Shown: positions 17,939 through 26,459 of the stretch, in pieces
How the letters are laid out: each line of letters begins with the position of its first letter
Numbering within the stretch: the first letter of the stretch is position 1
Source: an uncultured Roseibium sp.
Lineage (GTDB): Bacteria > Pseudomonadota > Alphaproteobacteria > Rhizobiales > Stappiaceae
Length of the DNA: 64,000 nucleotides
Direction: 5' to 3'
Assembly (NCBI RefSeq): GCF_947494555.1
Contig: NZ_CANLVF010000003.1
Coordinates: forward strand, 1 to 64,000
Program-made: the position numbers and the translations under genes
Notes under the pieces: generated by a model
The model's input: the letters and a program-made list of their open reading frames with translations, nothing else
The model's database searches: none
What the model was told of the DNA's origin: nothing

Positions 17939-19222
17939 ATGACCCGAAACGTGCTCGACCCCGCGCCGCGCAGCTACGCCCCGCATGTCTATCTTCTCAA
18001 CCGTTCCCAGCGCGGTGCCTCCTGTGCGCCCGCGCGGCAAACGCTCAGCGACGTTCATGACTGGCTGCTGCACCAGGCAACACGCATCGACAACGTCATG
18101 CTGATGTTCGAGGAGTTCATGTGGCGCTGCACCGCCGCTGATCTCGGCATCGATCGCTGCACGCTGCATATCGGGACGCTTCATCCCAGGATGATCGGGT
18201 TTTCCTGGTTCTGGAGCCGCCTCGATGAAATCTGTGATGAAATCGCAGCAGATGCGGGCGCTATTACGCAGACCGCCTTCACCCGCAATCCGCTTTACAA
18301 AGTCATCATCGAAGGACAAACGATCAAGGTAGACCTTGAGACCGAAGAAGGGCGCACGTCTGCTCCCCTGATGCAGGAACTGGCCGAGCAGGGTTTTACC
18401 GCCTATGCAGCCATGCCCCTCAGCGCTTCCGGCGAGACGTTCAATGGGATGACCTTCGCAACCACGCGCCCGGGCGGTTTTGAGACCAAGGACAAGGAAC
18501 AGATCAAGCGGCTGATCGATCTCCTTGCCCTCCATGTGGAACGTCACATCGTGACCCGCATCGCGCGTAATGTCGCCGAAACGTATCTCGGCCCAATCGC
18601 AGGACGACGTGTCCTGGACGGTGAAATCCGGCGCGGTGACGGCGAGGCCATCGAAGCGGTGGTCTTCATGTCGGACATGCGCGGCTTCACTCAACTGGCG
18701 GACCGGCTCAGCGGACCTGAGGTCACTGCGATACTCAATGCCTATTTCGACCGGGTGTCCGTCGCGATCCTCAACCATGGCGGGGATATTCTGAAATTCA
18801 TGGGGGACGGCATTCTAGCCGTGTTCGACCAGAAGGTTCTTGGCGAGGGTGCGGCAGCCTCCGCAGCAGTGAATGCCGCCAGAGCAGCACTTACGGCCAT
18901 CGAGGACCTTAATGAAAACGCGCCCGAAGATCTTCCATCAGTGGACCTTTGGCATCCGCTCAAGATTGGAATTGGGCTCCACAGAGGCGAAGTTTTCTTC
19001 GGCAATGTCGGTGGAGAAGAACGGCTCGATTTCACCGTTATCGGACGGGCAGTCAACGAGACCAGCAGGGTGGAATCCCTGTGCAAACCGCTTGGCCGTG
19101 AGCTCCTGTTGACCGAACCTGTCCGCGCTGCTCTCACAGGTGAGCTTCAGACAGGTCTTAATGAAATGGGCGAGCATGCCCTGCGCGGTGTCGGCAAACC
19201 GGTCGCGATCTTCGCGGCTTGA
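17939..19222 (+). CDS. Class III adenylate cyclase with N-terminal GAF-like domain
   Basis: 427 residues, no membrane span. Residues ~40-205 look like a GAF-type sensor. The C-terminal cyclase domain (~237-420) has both metal-binding aspartates, Asp246 (FMSDMRGF) and Asp290 (KFMGDG), the adenine-recognising Lys286, an Asp in LDFTVIGRAVNETSR, and the Asn/Arg pair of the same motif. These residues fit an active ATP-specific enzyme making cAMP. It starts 136 bp after betB, beyond a terminator, so it is separately transcribed; GAGGAAA precedes the ATG. The ligand of the sensor domain is unknown. Confidence 0.88.
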   Translation: MTRNVLDPAPRSYAPHVYLLNRSQRGASCAPARQTLSDVHDWLLHQATRIDNVMLMFEEFMWRCTAADLGIDRCTLHIGTLHPRMIGFSWFWSRLDEICDEIAADAGAITQTAFTRNPLYKVIIEGQTIKVDLETEEGRTSAPLMQELAEQGFTAYAAMPLSASGETFNGMTFATTRPGGFETKDKEQIKRLIDLLALHVERHIVTRIARNVAETYLGPIAGRRVLDGEIRRGDGEAIEAVVFMSDMRGFTQLADRLSGPEVTAILNAYFDRVSVAILNHGGDILKFMGDGILAVFDQKVLGEGAAASAAVNAARAALTAIEDLNENAPEDLPSVDLWHPLKIGIGLHRGEVFFGNVGGEERLDFTVIGRAVNETSRVESLCKPLGRELLLTEPVRAALTGELQTGLNEMGEHALRGVGKPVAIFAA

Positions 19223-19260
19223 AAGTCTGTCGTGCTGCCGGTCGTTCTTTTTAGCCTCCC

Positions 19261-19288
19261 TGTCATCCCGGCACGAACCGGGATGACA
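19261..19288. repeat. Compact REP palindrome acting as bidirectional hairpin
   Basis: TGTCATCCCGG (19261-19271) is the exact reverse complement of 19278-19288 with a CACGAA loop. It belongs to the same GTCATCCC family seen at 163, 475, 9321 and 23091. It sits between the convergent cyclase and hemP genes and may end both transcripts. Confidence 0.7.
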
Positions 19289-19306
19289 CGAAAGACAATC
19301 ATTCGT

Positions 19307-19519
19307 TCACTTCGTCAGGATCAACTTGCCCTGCTTTGTGATCGACAGGCGATATGTGTCCTCGTTGTGCTGGATCTGGATCTGACGCAGCCCGCTGAAT
19401 AGTTCGCGCGAATCGAACTCGGTTTTCGGCTGCACCGCATTTGCGGCCAAGGCGCGTCGTGAGCTGCCTGGCACGCTTATCGAAAGGCGGCGCTTCTGGC
19501 TGTTGGCGGTAAGTGTCAT
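19307..19519 (-). CDS. hemP: Hemin uptake protein HemP
   Basis: 70 residues. The C-terminal half, DSRELFSGLRQIQIQHNED followed by TYRLSITKQGKLILTK, is the HemP family core (Ser-Arg-Glu-Leu-Phe, His, Thr-Tyr-Arg-Leu, Lys-Leu-Ile-Leu-Thr-Lys). HemP is a small iron-regulated protein; in other bacteria it accompanies haem-uptake genes and can activate the haem receptor gene. Here no haem receptor or transporter is adjacent. A RirA-type iron box lies about 105 bp upstream (19624-19644), and rirA itself is the next gene upstream. The ribosome site is weak, so the exact start is uncertain. Confidence 0.88.
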   Translation of the reverse strand: MTLTANSQKRRLSISVPGSSRRALAANAVQPKTEFDSRELFSGLRQIQIQHNEDTYRLSITKQGKLILTK

Positions 19520-19623
19520 TGGCGCGATTGGTCCCTGGCCTTTGTTTGTCCGCTTCGCGAAAAAGGTTCGCGAGAGCGTCCAGATGAGAACAATTAAAAG
19601 GTGAGTTTCTCACTCAACTTTAT

Positions 19624-19644
19624 ACTTGACACTCATACTCAAGT
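19624..19644. promoter_or_regulatory. Iron-responsive operator (IRO/RirA box) upstream of hemP
   Basis: ACTTGA and TCAAGT, perfect inverted arms separated by exactly 9 bases, give the TGA-N9-TCA pattern of the IRO box bound by the Fe-S regulator RirA in Rhizobiales. It lies in the promoter region of hemP. Confidence 0.8.
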
Positions 19645-19835
19645 TTTCCTATCAAGGCAATGCCTGATCGAAACGGAACTGGAAATCGCGTCCTCCGGTT
19701 TTGTAAAGAACAGGGTCTGCGGGTAACCGGAGACGAAAAATGCCAGGCCAGCCAACCGCCCTCTCCTCTCCCTCAGCGGCCAGCCAGCCCGGCCTTTTCT
19801 TATTGGCGCACGTTCGAAGCGTCCTTTCACTCAAA

Positions 19836-19867
19836 CGAAAAAAGCGCCAGCCAAATGGCGGCGCTTT
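19836..19867 (-). terminator. Terminator of rirA
   Basis: On the minus strand AAAGCGCC and GGCGCTTT pair around a small inner stem (GCC/GGC), followed by TTTTTT. It ends the rirA transcript 24 bp past the stop, before the hemP promoter. Confidence 0.85.
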
Positions 19868-19890
19868 CCAATGATCGTGGATTTGGATGC

Positions 19891-20355
19891 CTATGCGTTC
19901 GCCGCTATCGGCGCATCCGAAGAGTCGATTTTCAGCAGGTTGCGCATACCGAACCGGTCCTCGGAAAGATCCGCAATCGATTTTGCATCGAGCACTTCCA
20001 TGAAGGCTTCCAGAGCTTCGTGCAGCAGCCCGTTAAAGCCACACGATACGATTAGCGGGCAATCTTTCCGCCCCGAATCGAAACACTCTGCCAGCAGAAA
20101 ACTTTCTTCCGCAGCCCGGACGACCTCGCCAACCGTGATCTGTTCCGCAGGACGGCCAAGCATGACCCCTCCATTGCGGCCGCGAATGGTCCTGATCAGA
20201 TTTGCATCAACCAGCACCTTCATGATCTTGAAGAGATGGGTTTCCGACATGTCGAAACTGGCTGCGATATCGGCAACCTTGCTCGGTTTGTCAGGGTTCA
20301 CGGCGCAATACATGAGAGCGCGCACGGCGTAATTGGTCTGTTGTGTCAGGCGCAT
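19891..20355 (-). CDS. rirA: Iron-responsive regulator RirA (Rrf2 family)
   Basis: 154 residues. The N-terminal winged helix (MRLTQQTNYAVRALMYCA...) is Rrf2-type, and the three cysteines Cys91, Cys99 and Cys105 fall exactly where rhizobial RirA binds its [4Fe-4S] cluster (AECF, KDCPL, SCGFN). RirA represses iron-uptake genes through IRO boxes when iron is sufficient. Loss of the cluster relieves repression. The neighbouring hemP carries such a box, and another TGA-N9-TCA sits 20 bp before the rirA start, suggesting self-control. No clear ribosome site precedes the ATG. A paralogue such as IscR or NsrR is less likely because of the cysteine spacing and the length. Confidence 0.9.
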   Translation of the reverse strand: MRLTQQTNYAVRALMYCAVNPDKPSKVADIAASFDMSETHLFKIMKVLVDANLIRTIRGRNGGVMLGRPAEQITVGEVVRAAEESFLLAECFDSGRKDCPLIVSCGFNGLLHEALEAFMEVLDAKSIADLSEDRFGMRNLLKIDSSDAPIAANA

Positions 20356-20374
20356 GAGTTAGATATGCGGCGCG

Positions 20375-20389
20375 TGACGTCAAAGGTCA
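20375..20389. promoter_or_regulatory. Possible IRO box before rirA
   Basis: TGA-N9-TCA (TGA at 20375-20377, TCA at 20387-20389) lies 20 bp upstream of the rirA start. The core is exact but the flanks are less symmetric than at hemP, so chance occurrence cannot be excluded. Confidence 0.5.
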
Positions 20390-20437
20390 ATGTAAAAATT
20401 TGAGTGTACGAGTGGACTTTATCTGTTTCAGACACGT

Positions 20438-21475
20438 TCAAGACTGTGACGGCAGATTGTCCTTGAGAAAAACATCAATGCCAATGCGCTCCTGACCGTC
20501 AATAATCGGCGCGCCATCGCAAAGGGCCTTTAGAACCCTTATGGCGCTTCGGATTTCGTGACCGGGATCTTGTGCAATCACGGCGTCCATCACGTTGTTT
20601 CTAAGCGCATCGCTCGTATAAGGCGTCAATTCATGACCGATAAAGACGATCTTTTCCGCCCGCCTGGAGGCCGACAATGCGGCGATTGCTCCGCGGTTCC
20701 CCGCACCAATATTGTATAGACCTGCAAGGTCCGGAACGTCCTTGAGCAGCTTCGTCACCAGGTCCGCATTCTTGGCGTTGTCGTCCCGGCCCTCACGAAC
20801 CTTGAGCAATTCCAGATGCGGAAACTCGGTTTCGATGACCTGCCGGCAGCCTTCATAACGCTCGGCATGATCCCGCAAGCCAAGCGAGCCCGCGATCAGG
20901 CCGATCTTGCCCGCTTTTTCGGGCAGGAACCGGCCCAGCAATCGACCCGCCGTGCGCCCGGCGGCCAGATTGTCGATCCCGACAAAGTGCTGGCGCGCCG
21001 AAGACGGATGATCCGATACAAGTGTCACCACCGGCACGCCGCGATCCTGAAGGCGATCGATGCTAGCCCTGACTTCCGGGAAGGCCGGTGCCACGACCGC
21101 AACGCCATCGCAAACGGATCCGTCCAGGATCGCCAGTGTCCCTGCAACGCGATGCCCGTCAAAGGCGTCGATCGGCTCCACATGTATGGTCATCCGGTCA
21201 CCGCTCATCGTTTCGGCATGCGAGGCGGCTTCACGAGTGAGATCCTCCATGAAGGCGTTCGGGCCATTGGGGATGAGAAAGTGAAGCCGGTAGACACGTT
21301 TCTTCGCAAGCCCGGCGGCAAAGACATCGGGTTTGTAATTCAGGTTGTCGACGGCAAGCCTGACTTTTTCGATCGTTGCCTTGCGCACGCCCGGGCGGCC
21401 GTTGAGCACCCGGTCAACCGTCGCCAGACTGACACCGGCCGTCTCAGCCACATCATGAATTGTCACGCGCTTCAT
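20438..21475 (-). CDS. LacI-family transcriptional regulator
   Basis: 345 residues. The LacI helix-turn-helix is at 4-24 (VTIHDVAETAGVSLATVDRVL) with the hinge region after it, and a periplasmic-binding-protein-like effector domain follows (about 62-340; VGIDNLAAGRTAGRLLG). The effector is probably a sugar or sugar-like compound by family, but no transport or catabolic operon is adjacent to name it. The next gene upstream on the same strand is an unrelated flavoprotein. Confidence 0.9.
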   Translation of the reverse strand: MKRVTIHDVAETAGVSLATVDRVLNGRPGVRKATIEKVRLAVDNLNYKPDVFAAGLAKKRVYRLHFLIPNGPNAFMEDLTREAASHAETMSGDRMTIHVEPIDAFDGHRVAGTLAILDGSVCDGVAVVAPAFPEVRASIDRLQDRGVPVVTLVSDHPSSARQHFVGIDNLAAGRTAGRLLGRFLPEKAGKIGLIAGSLGLRDHAERYEGCRQVIETEFPHLELLKVREGRDDNAKNADLVTKLLKDVPDLAGLYNIGAGNRGAIAALSASRRAEKIVFIGHELTPYTSDALRNNVMDAVIAQDPGHEIRSAIRVLKALCDGAPIIDGQERIGIDVFLKDNLPSQS

Positions 21476-21569
21476 TCAAACCTCTCGAATGGAGACAGTA
21501 TACAAGCGAATGAGGAACGGTCATCAAAAAATGCTGCAGCGCATTAAGATGCACCCTGCAAAGGCCTTT

Positions 21570-22748
21570 TCACACGAATTGACCTGCCGCGTGACCGGAC
21601 GACCAGGCCCATTGGAAATTGAAGCCTCCGAGGTGGCCGGTCACATCCACCGCTTCACCTATGAAATAGAGACCCGGCACGCTCGTCGTTTCCATGGTCT
21701 TCGAAGAGAGTTCTTTAGTGTCGACCCCGCCGAGGGTCACTTCCGCCGTCCGGTAGCCTTCGGTACCGACCGGGGTCAATTGCCATCGATTGAGCTGTTC
21801 GGCAGCCCGGCGCAGGGCCTTGTCCGATTGATCAGCGAGCCGTCCCTTCAGCCGGAACGCCTGGGAGAGAGCGTCTGCGAGCCGGTTCGGCAAAAGCTGG
21901 CCGAGCGCTGTTTTCAAGTCCTGTTTCGGCGCTTCCTGCCGAGCCGCGCGCAGCGTTTCAAAGACGTCGGCTTCCGGAGCCAGATTCACCGAAATCGGCT
22001 TGCCCTCCTGCCAGTAGGAGGAAATTTGCAGGATTGACGGACCCGACAAGCCGCGATGGGTGAAGAGCAGACCTTCCTGAAACGTCGTTTTCTGAAATGA
22101 CACCTTGGCGTCTACTGCGACACCGGAGAGAGAGCTGCACAGTTCCTTGTTGGCATCTGAAAAGGTCAGCGGCACCAGGGCGGCCCGTGGCGGGACGATC
22201 TTCAGATCGAATTGTTTGGCGAGGTCATAAGCAAACCCTGTCGCACCCATTTTCGGGATCGACGGTCCACCCGTCGCAACCACCAGCGTCTGCGCTCTTA
22301 TGGGCCCTTTCGACGTTGCCACCGAGAAGCGATCATCAGGTTTGCTGACCGCCTTGATCCCGGTTTCCAATTGCAATGAGCCACCGGCCGCTTCAAGTTC
22401 GGTGAGCAGCATCCGGATGATGTCCTTGGCGCTCTCGTCACAAAAGAGTTGACCGAGTGTCTTTTCGTGCCAGGCAATGCGGTGCTTTTCCACCAGCTTG
22501 AGAAAATTCTGCTGGGTATAGCGCTTCAGGGCGGAGACGCAGAAACGCGGGTTCTGCGACAGAAAGTTCTCGGGCGAGCAATGCAGATTGGTGAAATTGC
22601 AACGGCCGCCGCCAGAGATACGGATCTTGTCCGCCGGCCGCCTGGCATGGTCGATGACCAGCACCTTGCGCCCGCGCTTTGCCGCCTCAATCGCACACAT
22701 CAGACCGGCGGCACCACCACCAAGCACAAGAACATCCAGATCACGCAT
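21570..22748 (-). CDS. HI0933-type NAD(P)/FAD-dependent flavoprotein
   Basis: 392 residues. FAD-binding VLVLGGGAAGLMCAIEAAKRG (6-26), the group hallmark SGGGRCNFTNLHCSPEN (45-61), and the closing YFIGEAVDVTGHLGGFNFQWAWSSG place it in the HI0933/TIGR00275 flavoprotein family, common in bacteria and poorly characterised. The hallmark differs from the GRGGLNLTHSE of the related protein at 5040-6263, so the two are separate branches and not a recent duplication. Confidence 0.88.
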   Translation of the reverse strand: MRDLDVLVLGGGAAGLMCAIEAAKRGRKVLVIDHARRPADKIRISGGGRCNFTNLHCSPENFLSQNPRFCVSALKRYTQQNFLKLVEKHRIAWHEKTLGQLFCDESAKDIIRMLLTELEAAGGSLQLETGIKAVSKPDDRFSVATSKGPIRAQTLVVATGGPSIPKMGATGFAYDLAKQFDLKIVPPRAALVPLTFSDANKELCSSLSGVAVDAKVSFQKTTFQEGLLFTHRGLSGPSILQISSYWQEGKPISVNLAPEADVFETLRAARQEAPKQDLKTALGQLLPNRLADALSQAFRLKGRLADQSDKALRRAAEQLNRWQLTPVGTEGYRTAEVTLGGVDTKELSSKTMETTSVPGLYFIGEAVDVTGHLGGFNFQWAWSSGHAAGQFV

Positions 22749-22934
22749 GGGCGGGCTTATAGCGGGTTTGGACCGGGTGAGTAAGGGCCATTTTGCTCTG
22801 TTTGCAGGCGTGGCAGGCGTGAGTTGTGCTGACCGATCCCCGGATATGAAATTCTCTTTTCGGCCAGGCGCAGCGCGCGCTTGAACAGAGGAGCCGCAAG
22901 CGATGCAGGACGATTGAGACTATAAGAGCGCACC

Positions 22935-22973
22935 GATCCCGGATCTCCGCTGCGCTGCGTCCGGGATGACGAA
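22935..22973. repeat. REP-like half element
   Basis: The same GATCCCGGATCTCCGCTGCG...CCGGGATGACGAA segment closes each unit of the 237-bp repeat near 9890-9930; here it stands alone. Confidence 0.7.
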
Positions 22974-23090
22974 GGAAAACAGATGTCGCTGAAAGTCCCT
23001 CGTTCTGAGAGACCTCATTGGTGGCTGGTCACACTTTGCTTAGCGAAGACGGATGCGAGATCCGTACCAGCATGTCTGCAGCCAACCTTT

Positions 23091-23213
23091 GTTGTCATCC
23101 CGGACGTAGCGAAGCGCAGGTCCGGGATCCAGTAACCACAACTCTATTCTCCGAACTGTCACACATGCGTTTACTGGATCCCGGTCTCGGTGCCACCGAA
23201 CCGGGATGACAAG
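23091..23213. repeat. Inverted pair of REP palindromes (BIME-like)
   Basis: GTTGTCATCCCGG...GGGATCCAGT is mirrored by ACTGGATCCCGG...CCGGGATGACAA about 60 bp later. The layout matches 163-281 and 475-589, showing one repeat family across the window. Confidence 0.78.
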
Positions 23214-23240
23214 GAATACGGGCTTATGCCCCAAGCCAAA

Positions 23241-23272
23241 CAAAAAACCGGCAGTCCTTTCGGGCCGCCGGT
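23241..23272 (-). terminator. Terminator of the liv operon
   Basis: On the minus strand ACCGGC/GCCGGT with an inner CC-GG stem is followed by TTTTTTG, 30 bp after the livK stop. Confidence 0.85.
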
Positions 23273-23302
23273 CTCGTTGATTTCTTCCTCGAAGGAAAAA
23301 AC

Positions 23303-24508
23303 TTACTTCATTTCGGTGATGACTTCGAAGCCGTTGGAGCCGACCTCAAAGAGGGCGTAGGTGCCCGGAACGTCGCCTTTTTCGTCGAAGTTGTGGTCGC
23401 CAGCCGCGCCCTTGTAGTCGATGGCGGTGCCGGCTGCGATCAGCTCTTTCGCCTTTTTCCACTCGCCCGGACGGATCGCTTCGCCTTCACCGTTGGAAAC
23501 GTCGACGACTGCCGCCGCAACGTCGGCCTTGTTGCCGCCGGCCTTTTCAATGGCGAGCGCCAGCACGAAAGCCGCATCGTAGGAGGTGTTGGCAAAGATC
23601 GCGTCCGGATCGCCGCCAACGCCCTTGAAGGCTTCGTTGAACATATCGAGCGACTCGGACTGCTCACCAACCGGAGACGAAGACACGAAATTGGCCAGGT
23701 TTTCCGCACCCAGTTCGTTGATCACAGCGTCGGACTTCATGCCGTCGCCGCCGACAAACTTGTCGAAGAAGCCGTTCTCAAGTGCCTGGCGCAAAATGGT
23801 GAGGCCGGTGCCGTCGCCATAATCGAAGATGACCAGCGTGTCGGCGCCACCCTTGGCGAGTTCAGCCAGGTTGGAGCGGTAAGAAGCCTTGCCTTCTTCA
23901 TGTGCGGCAAACTGGGTGATTTCGCCGCCGAGTTCATCGGCATATTCGGCTTTGAACGCATTGGCGAGACCAGTGCCGTAGTCATTGTTGAGGTAAGCAA
24001 CCGCGACCTTGCCGTAACCCATCTCTTTCATGGTGCGTGCAAGCGCACGGCCCTGATAGTCGTCCGACGGAACGGTGCGGAACACGGTGCCCTTGTCTTC
24101 CAGACCAGAGATTTCGGGCGATGTGCCGGACGGCGTGATCAGCGCGATGCCAGCCGGAATGGTGACGGAACCGGCAGCTGCGAGGACTGCGCCCGAGCAA
24201 TGCGGACCGACGATGCCGACGACACCTTCGATGTTGACCGCTTTGGTGGCAGCGTCCGTACCGCCTTGCGGGTTACAAGCACTGTCGCCGACGACGCCGA
24301 CGAGGTTCTCGCCGTCACCGATACCGCCCTGTTCGTTGACCTGCTGAACGGCCAGCTGTGCGGCATCGATCATGGCAGGTGCCATTGCAGCGATCGGGCC
24401 GGAAACGCCGCCGATCAGACCGATTTTCACGTCGGCCTGCGCAGGTGCGGATGCCAGTGCTGTTGCGGCCAGCATGCCGGCAGCGAGTGCAATAAACTTG
24501 GTTTTCAT
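23303..24508 (-). CDS. livK: Branched-chain amino-acid ABC transporter binding protein
   Basis: 401 residues with a signal peptide (cleavage after AQA, about residue 25). The mature protein has the type I periplasmic-binding fold (VKIGLIGGVSGPIAA at 28-42), and the paired Cys78/Cys104 (DSACNPQG, GPHCSG) match the disulfide of Leu/Ile/Val-binding proteins. It captures leucine, isoleucine, valine or a related amino acid for LivHMGF. It is the last gene of the minus-strand order G-F-H-M-K; GAGGTACTC before the ATG is a strong ribosome site. The 93-bp gap to livM could hold an extra promoter. Confidence 0.9.
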   Translation of the reverse strand: MKTKFIALAAGMLAATALASAPAQADVKIGLIGGVSGPIAAMAPAMIDAAQLAVQQVNEQGGIGDGENLVGVVGDSACNPQGGTDAATKAVNIEGVVGIVGPHCSGAVLAAAGSVTIPAGIALITPSGTSPEISGLEDKGTVFRTVPSDDYQGRALARTMKEMGYGKVAVAYLNNDYGTGLANAFKAEYADELGGEITQFAAHEEGKASYRSNLAELAKGGADTLVIFDYGDGTGLTILRQALENGFFDKFVGGDGMKSDAVINELGAENLANFVSSSPVGEQSESLDMFNEAFKGVGGDPDAIFANTSYDAAFVLALAIEKAGGNKADVAAAVVDVSNGEGEAIRPGEWKKAKELIAAGTAIDYKGAAGDHNFDEKGDVPGTYALFEVGSNGFEVITEMK

Positions 24509-24601
24509 AAGAGTACCTCCTCAATTATCCGGTCTTTGCCGGGTCTTTAGGAATTTCGGTTCCCGCACCTGAAAACAAATGCGATCCCCAAGGGAGCGGG
24601 C

Positions 24602-25567
24602 CTAGCGCGGGTCCGCCCCGGATTTTGTTGCCCGCTGGTCTCCCCTCAATGGCTCGGGAAGCAATCCTTCCGGCCGGAAGCGCAGAACAAGCTGCAGCAT
24701 CAGGCCGATCAGGAACAAGCGGATGTATTTCGCCTGGACCGCATATTCATGCGGAAGGCGGTCAGTTGCAATCTCTGATACGGACCAAATGATCCAAACC
24801 ACCGCAGCACCCAGGATCGCGCCGCGATTGTTGCCGGATCCACCGAGGATCAGCATGATCCAGATCAGGAACGTCGCGACCATCGGATCGATGGCCTCCG
24901 GTGTGATCGACCGGTTGAAATGGGCAAACAGGGCGCCGCCCAGGCCCATCAGTGCCGCCCCGAAGATAAAGGCTTCCAGCCGGCGGAACTCAACATCCTT
25001 GCCCATGGCTTTTGCCGCGTCCTCATTGTCGCGGATCGCCCGCATCATACGGCCCCAGGGCGCATTGAACTGGCGCTCGACGAGAACATAGGCGGCGATC
25101 AGAACGGCCAGCACTATGATCAGGTAGGCGATCTGCGATTCCATATAGGCTAGGTCGCCGGCCGGGCGCGGAATGCTGGAAATGCCTCGTGCGCCATTGG
25201 TCAGAACCGGCTCGGACTTGATCACCAGGCGAATAATCTCGGCGATGCCGATCGAGGCAATCGCCAGGTAATCGGACCGGAACCGCAGACAGATCTTGCC
25301 AATCGGCCAGGCCACCAGTGCCGCCGCGAGCATGGCCGCGATCCAGCCAAAGACAAAATGCAGATCGAAACCGCCTAGCCGGCCGTCTGCGGGCGGCGTC
25401 GAAACGATTGCCGAAGTGTAGGCGCCGACGGCGAAGAAACCGGCGATACCGGCATTAAAGAGCCCCGCAAAGCCCCACTGGATGTTCAGGCCCAGCGCCA
25501 GCAGCGCATAGATGCAGATAAAGATCCCCATGAAGAGGGCGTAGTTGACAAGACCCAGAAACTCCAT
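24602..25567 (-). CDS. livM: Branched-chain amino-acid ABC transporter permease LivM
   Basis: 321 residues with about eight to ten hydrophobic spans. The family's cytoplasmic loop (GRMMRAIRDNEDAAKAMGKDV, about 168-188) that contacts the ATPases is clear. Together with LivH it forms the inner-membrane channel. It follows livH by 14 bp. Confidence 0.9.
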   Translation of the reverse strand: MEFLGLVNYALFMGIFICIYALLALGLNIQWGFAGLFNAGIAGFFAVGAYTSAIVSTPPADGRLGGFDLHFVFGWIAAMLAAALVAWPIGKICLRFRSDYLAIASIGIAEIIRLVIKSEPVLTNGARGISSIPRPAGDLAYMESQIAYLIIVLAVLIAAYVLVERQFNAPWGRMMRAIRDNEDAAKAMGKDVEFRRLEAFIFGAALMGLGGALFAHFNRSITPEAIDPMVATFLIWIMLILGGSGNNRGAILGAAVVWIIWSVSEIATDRLPHEYAVQAKYIRLFLIGLMLQLVLRFRPEGLLPEPLRGDQRATKSGADPR

Positions 25568-25581
25568 CCTGCTCCCTCCTC

Positions 25582-26454
25582 CTAAAGAACCTTGCCCTTG
25601 AGCAGCCCGGTCGGGCGCACAAGCAGCATGAACAACAATATGGCAAATGCCATGGCGGCCTTGTATTCGCTTGGAATAACCAGAACCGAGAGTTCCTCCG
25701 CGATACCGACGATCAGGCCGCCTAACACCGCCCCCTCAACCCGCCCGACACCGCCGAGAATGGCGGCCGCGAACATGGGAAGCAGCATGTGCCAGCCCAT
25801 CATGGATTTCAGTTCCGTATTGATGCCCAGGAAAAAACCGGAAGCGGCACACAGACCGCCGGCAATCACCCAGGTCAGCATCACGACTTTCTTGTTGTCG
25901 ATGCCGGAAAGCAGGGCGAGGTTCGGATTGTCCGACATAGCCCGCATTGCCTTGCCCCACTTGGACCGGGTCAGGAACACATGCAGGACGCCGACCAGTG
26001 CCACCATTGCAAGGATCGTGTAAATCTCCCGGTCGCGGATGCGTATGCCGAAATAGTCTTCCGGGCGTACGATGCCGCGCGTATAGGTCTGCGTATCCAC
26101 GCCCCAGACGACCTGAACCACCGCTCTGATCATCAGCGCGATACCGAGCGAGGCCATCACGGTCACGATCTTGGGTCGCTCGCGCAGATGCTCGTAAAAG
26201 ACCTTGTCGATCCCCACCGCAACGGCTGCAGTTCCAAGGATGGCGATCGGAAGCGCAACATAGGGAGAGACCCCGAGGCTCGTGACGACCGCCAGGGCGA
26301 TGAAGGCACCCAGAGTTGCCATGTCACCATGAGCCAGGTGGGCATAGCGCAGAATTGCGAAGATGAGCGTGATGCCAACGGCACCCAGAGCGTAGATCGA
26401 CCCGAGCACGATGCCCGGCACAACGTAAAAATTGAGAAGTTCGAACAGATTCAT
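25582..26454 (-). CDS. livH: Branched-chain amino-acid ABC transporter permease LivH
   Basis: 290 residues, highly hydrophobic, with the family loop GKAMRAMSDNPNLALLSGID (about 185-204). It partners LivM. The ATG at 26454 is 5 nt past the livF stop; the in-frame GTG at 26463 would overlap that stop and has no ribosome site. Close packing indicates coupled translation in the operon. Confidence 0.9.
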   Translation of the reverse strand: MNLFELLNFYVVPGIVLGSIYALGAVGITLIFAILRYAHLAHGDMATLGAFIALAVVTSLGVSPYVALPIAILGTAAVAVGIDKVFYEHLRERPKIVTVMASLGIALMIRAVVQVVWGVDTQTYTRGIVRPEDYFGIRIRDREIYTILAMVALVGVLHVFLTRSKWGKAMRAMSDNPNLALLSGIDNKKVVMLTWVIAGGLCAASGFFLGINTELKSMMGWHMLLPMFAAAILGGVGRVEGAVLGGLIVGIAEELSVLVIPSEYKAAMAFAILLFMLLVRPTGLLKGKVL

Positions 26455-26459
26455 ACCGA

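Larger units (their letters stand above)
22749..23302. other. Intergenic region with REP-like elements
   Basis: About 550 bases between genes transcribed in the same direction. It holds a half-palindrome GATCCCGGATCT...CCGGGATGACGAA (22935-22973), an inverted REP pair (23091-23213), and the livK terminator (23241-23272). No gene is seen. Confidence 0.7.

Noticed and set aside
23393-24550. 385-codon plus-strand frame
   Set aside because: Antisense shadow of the livK-type gene, with no family features.
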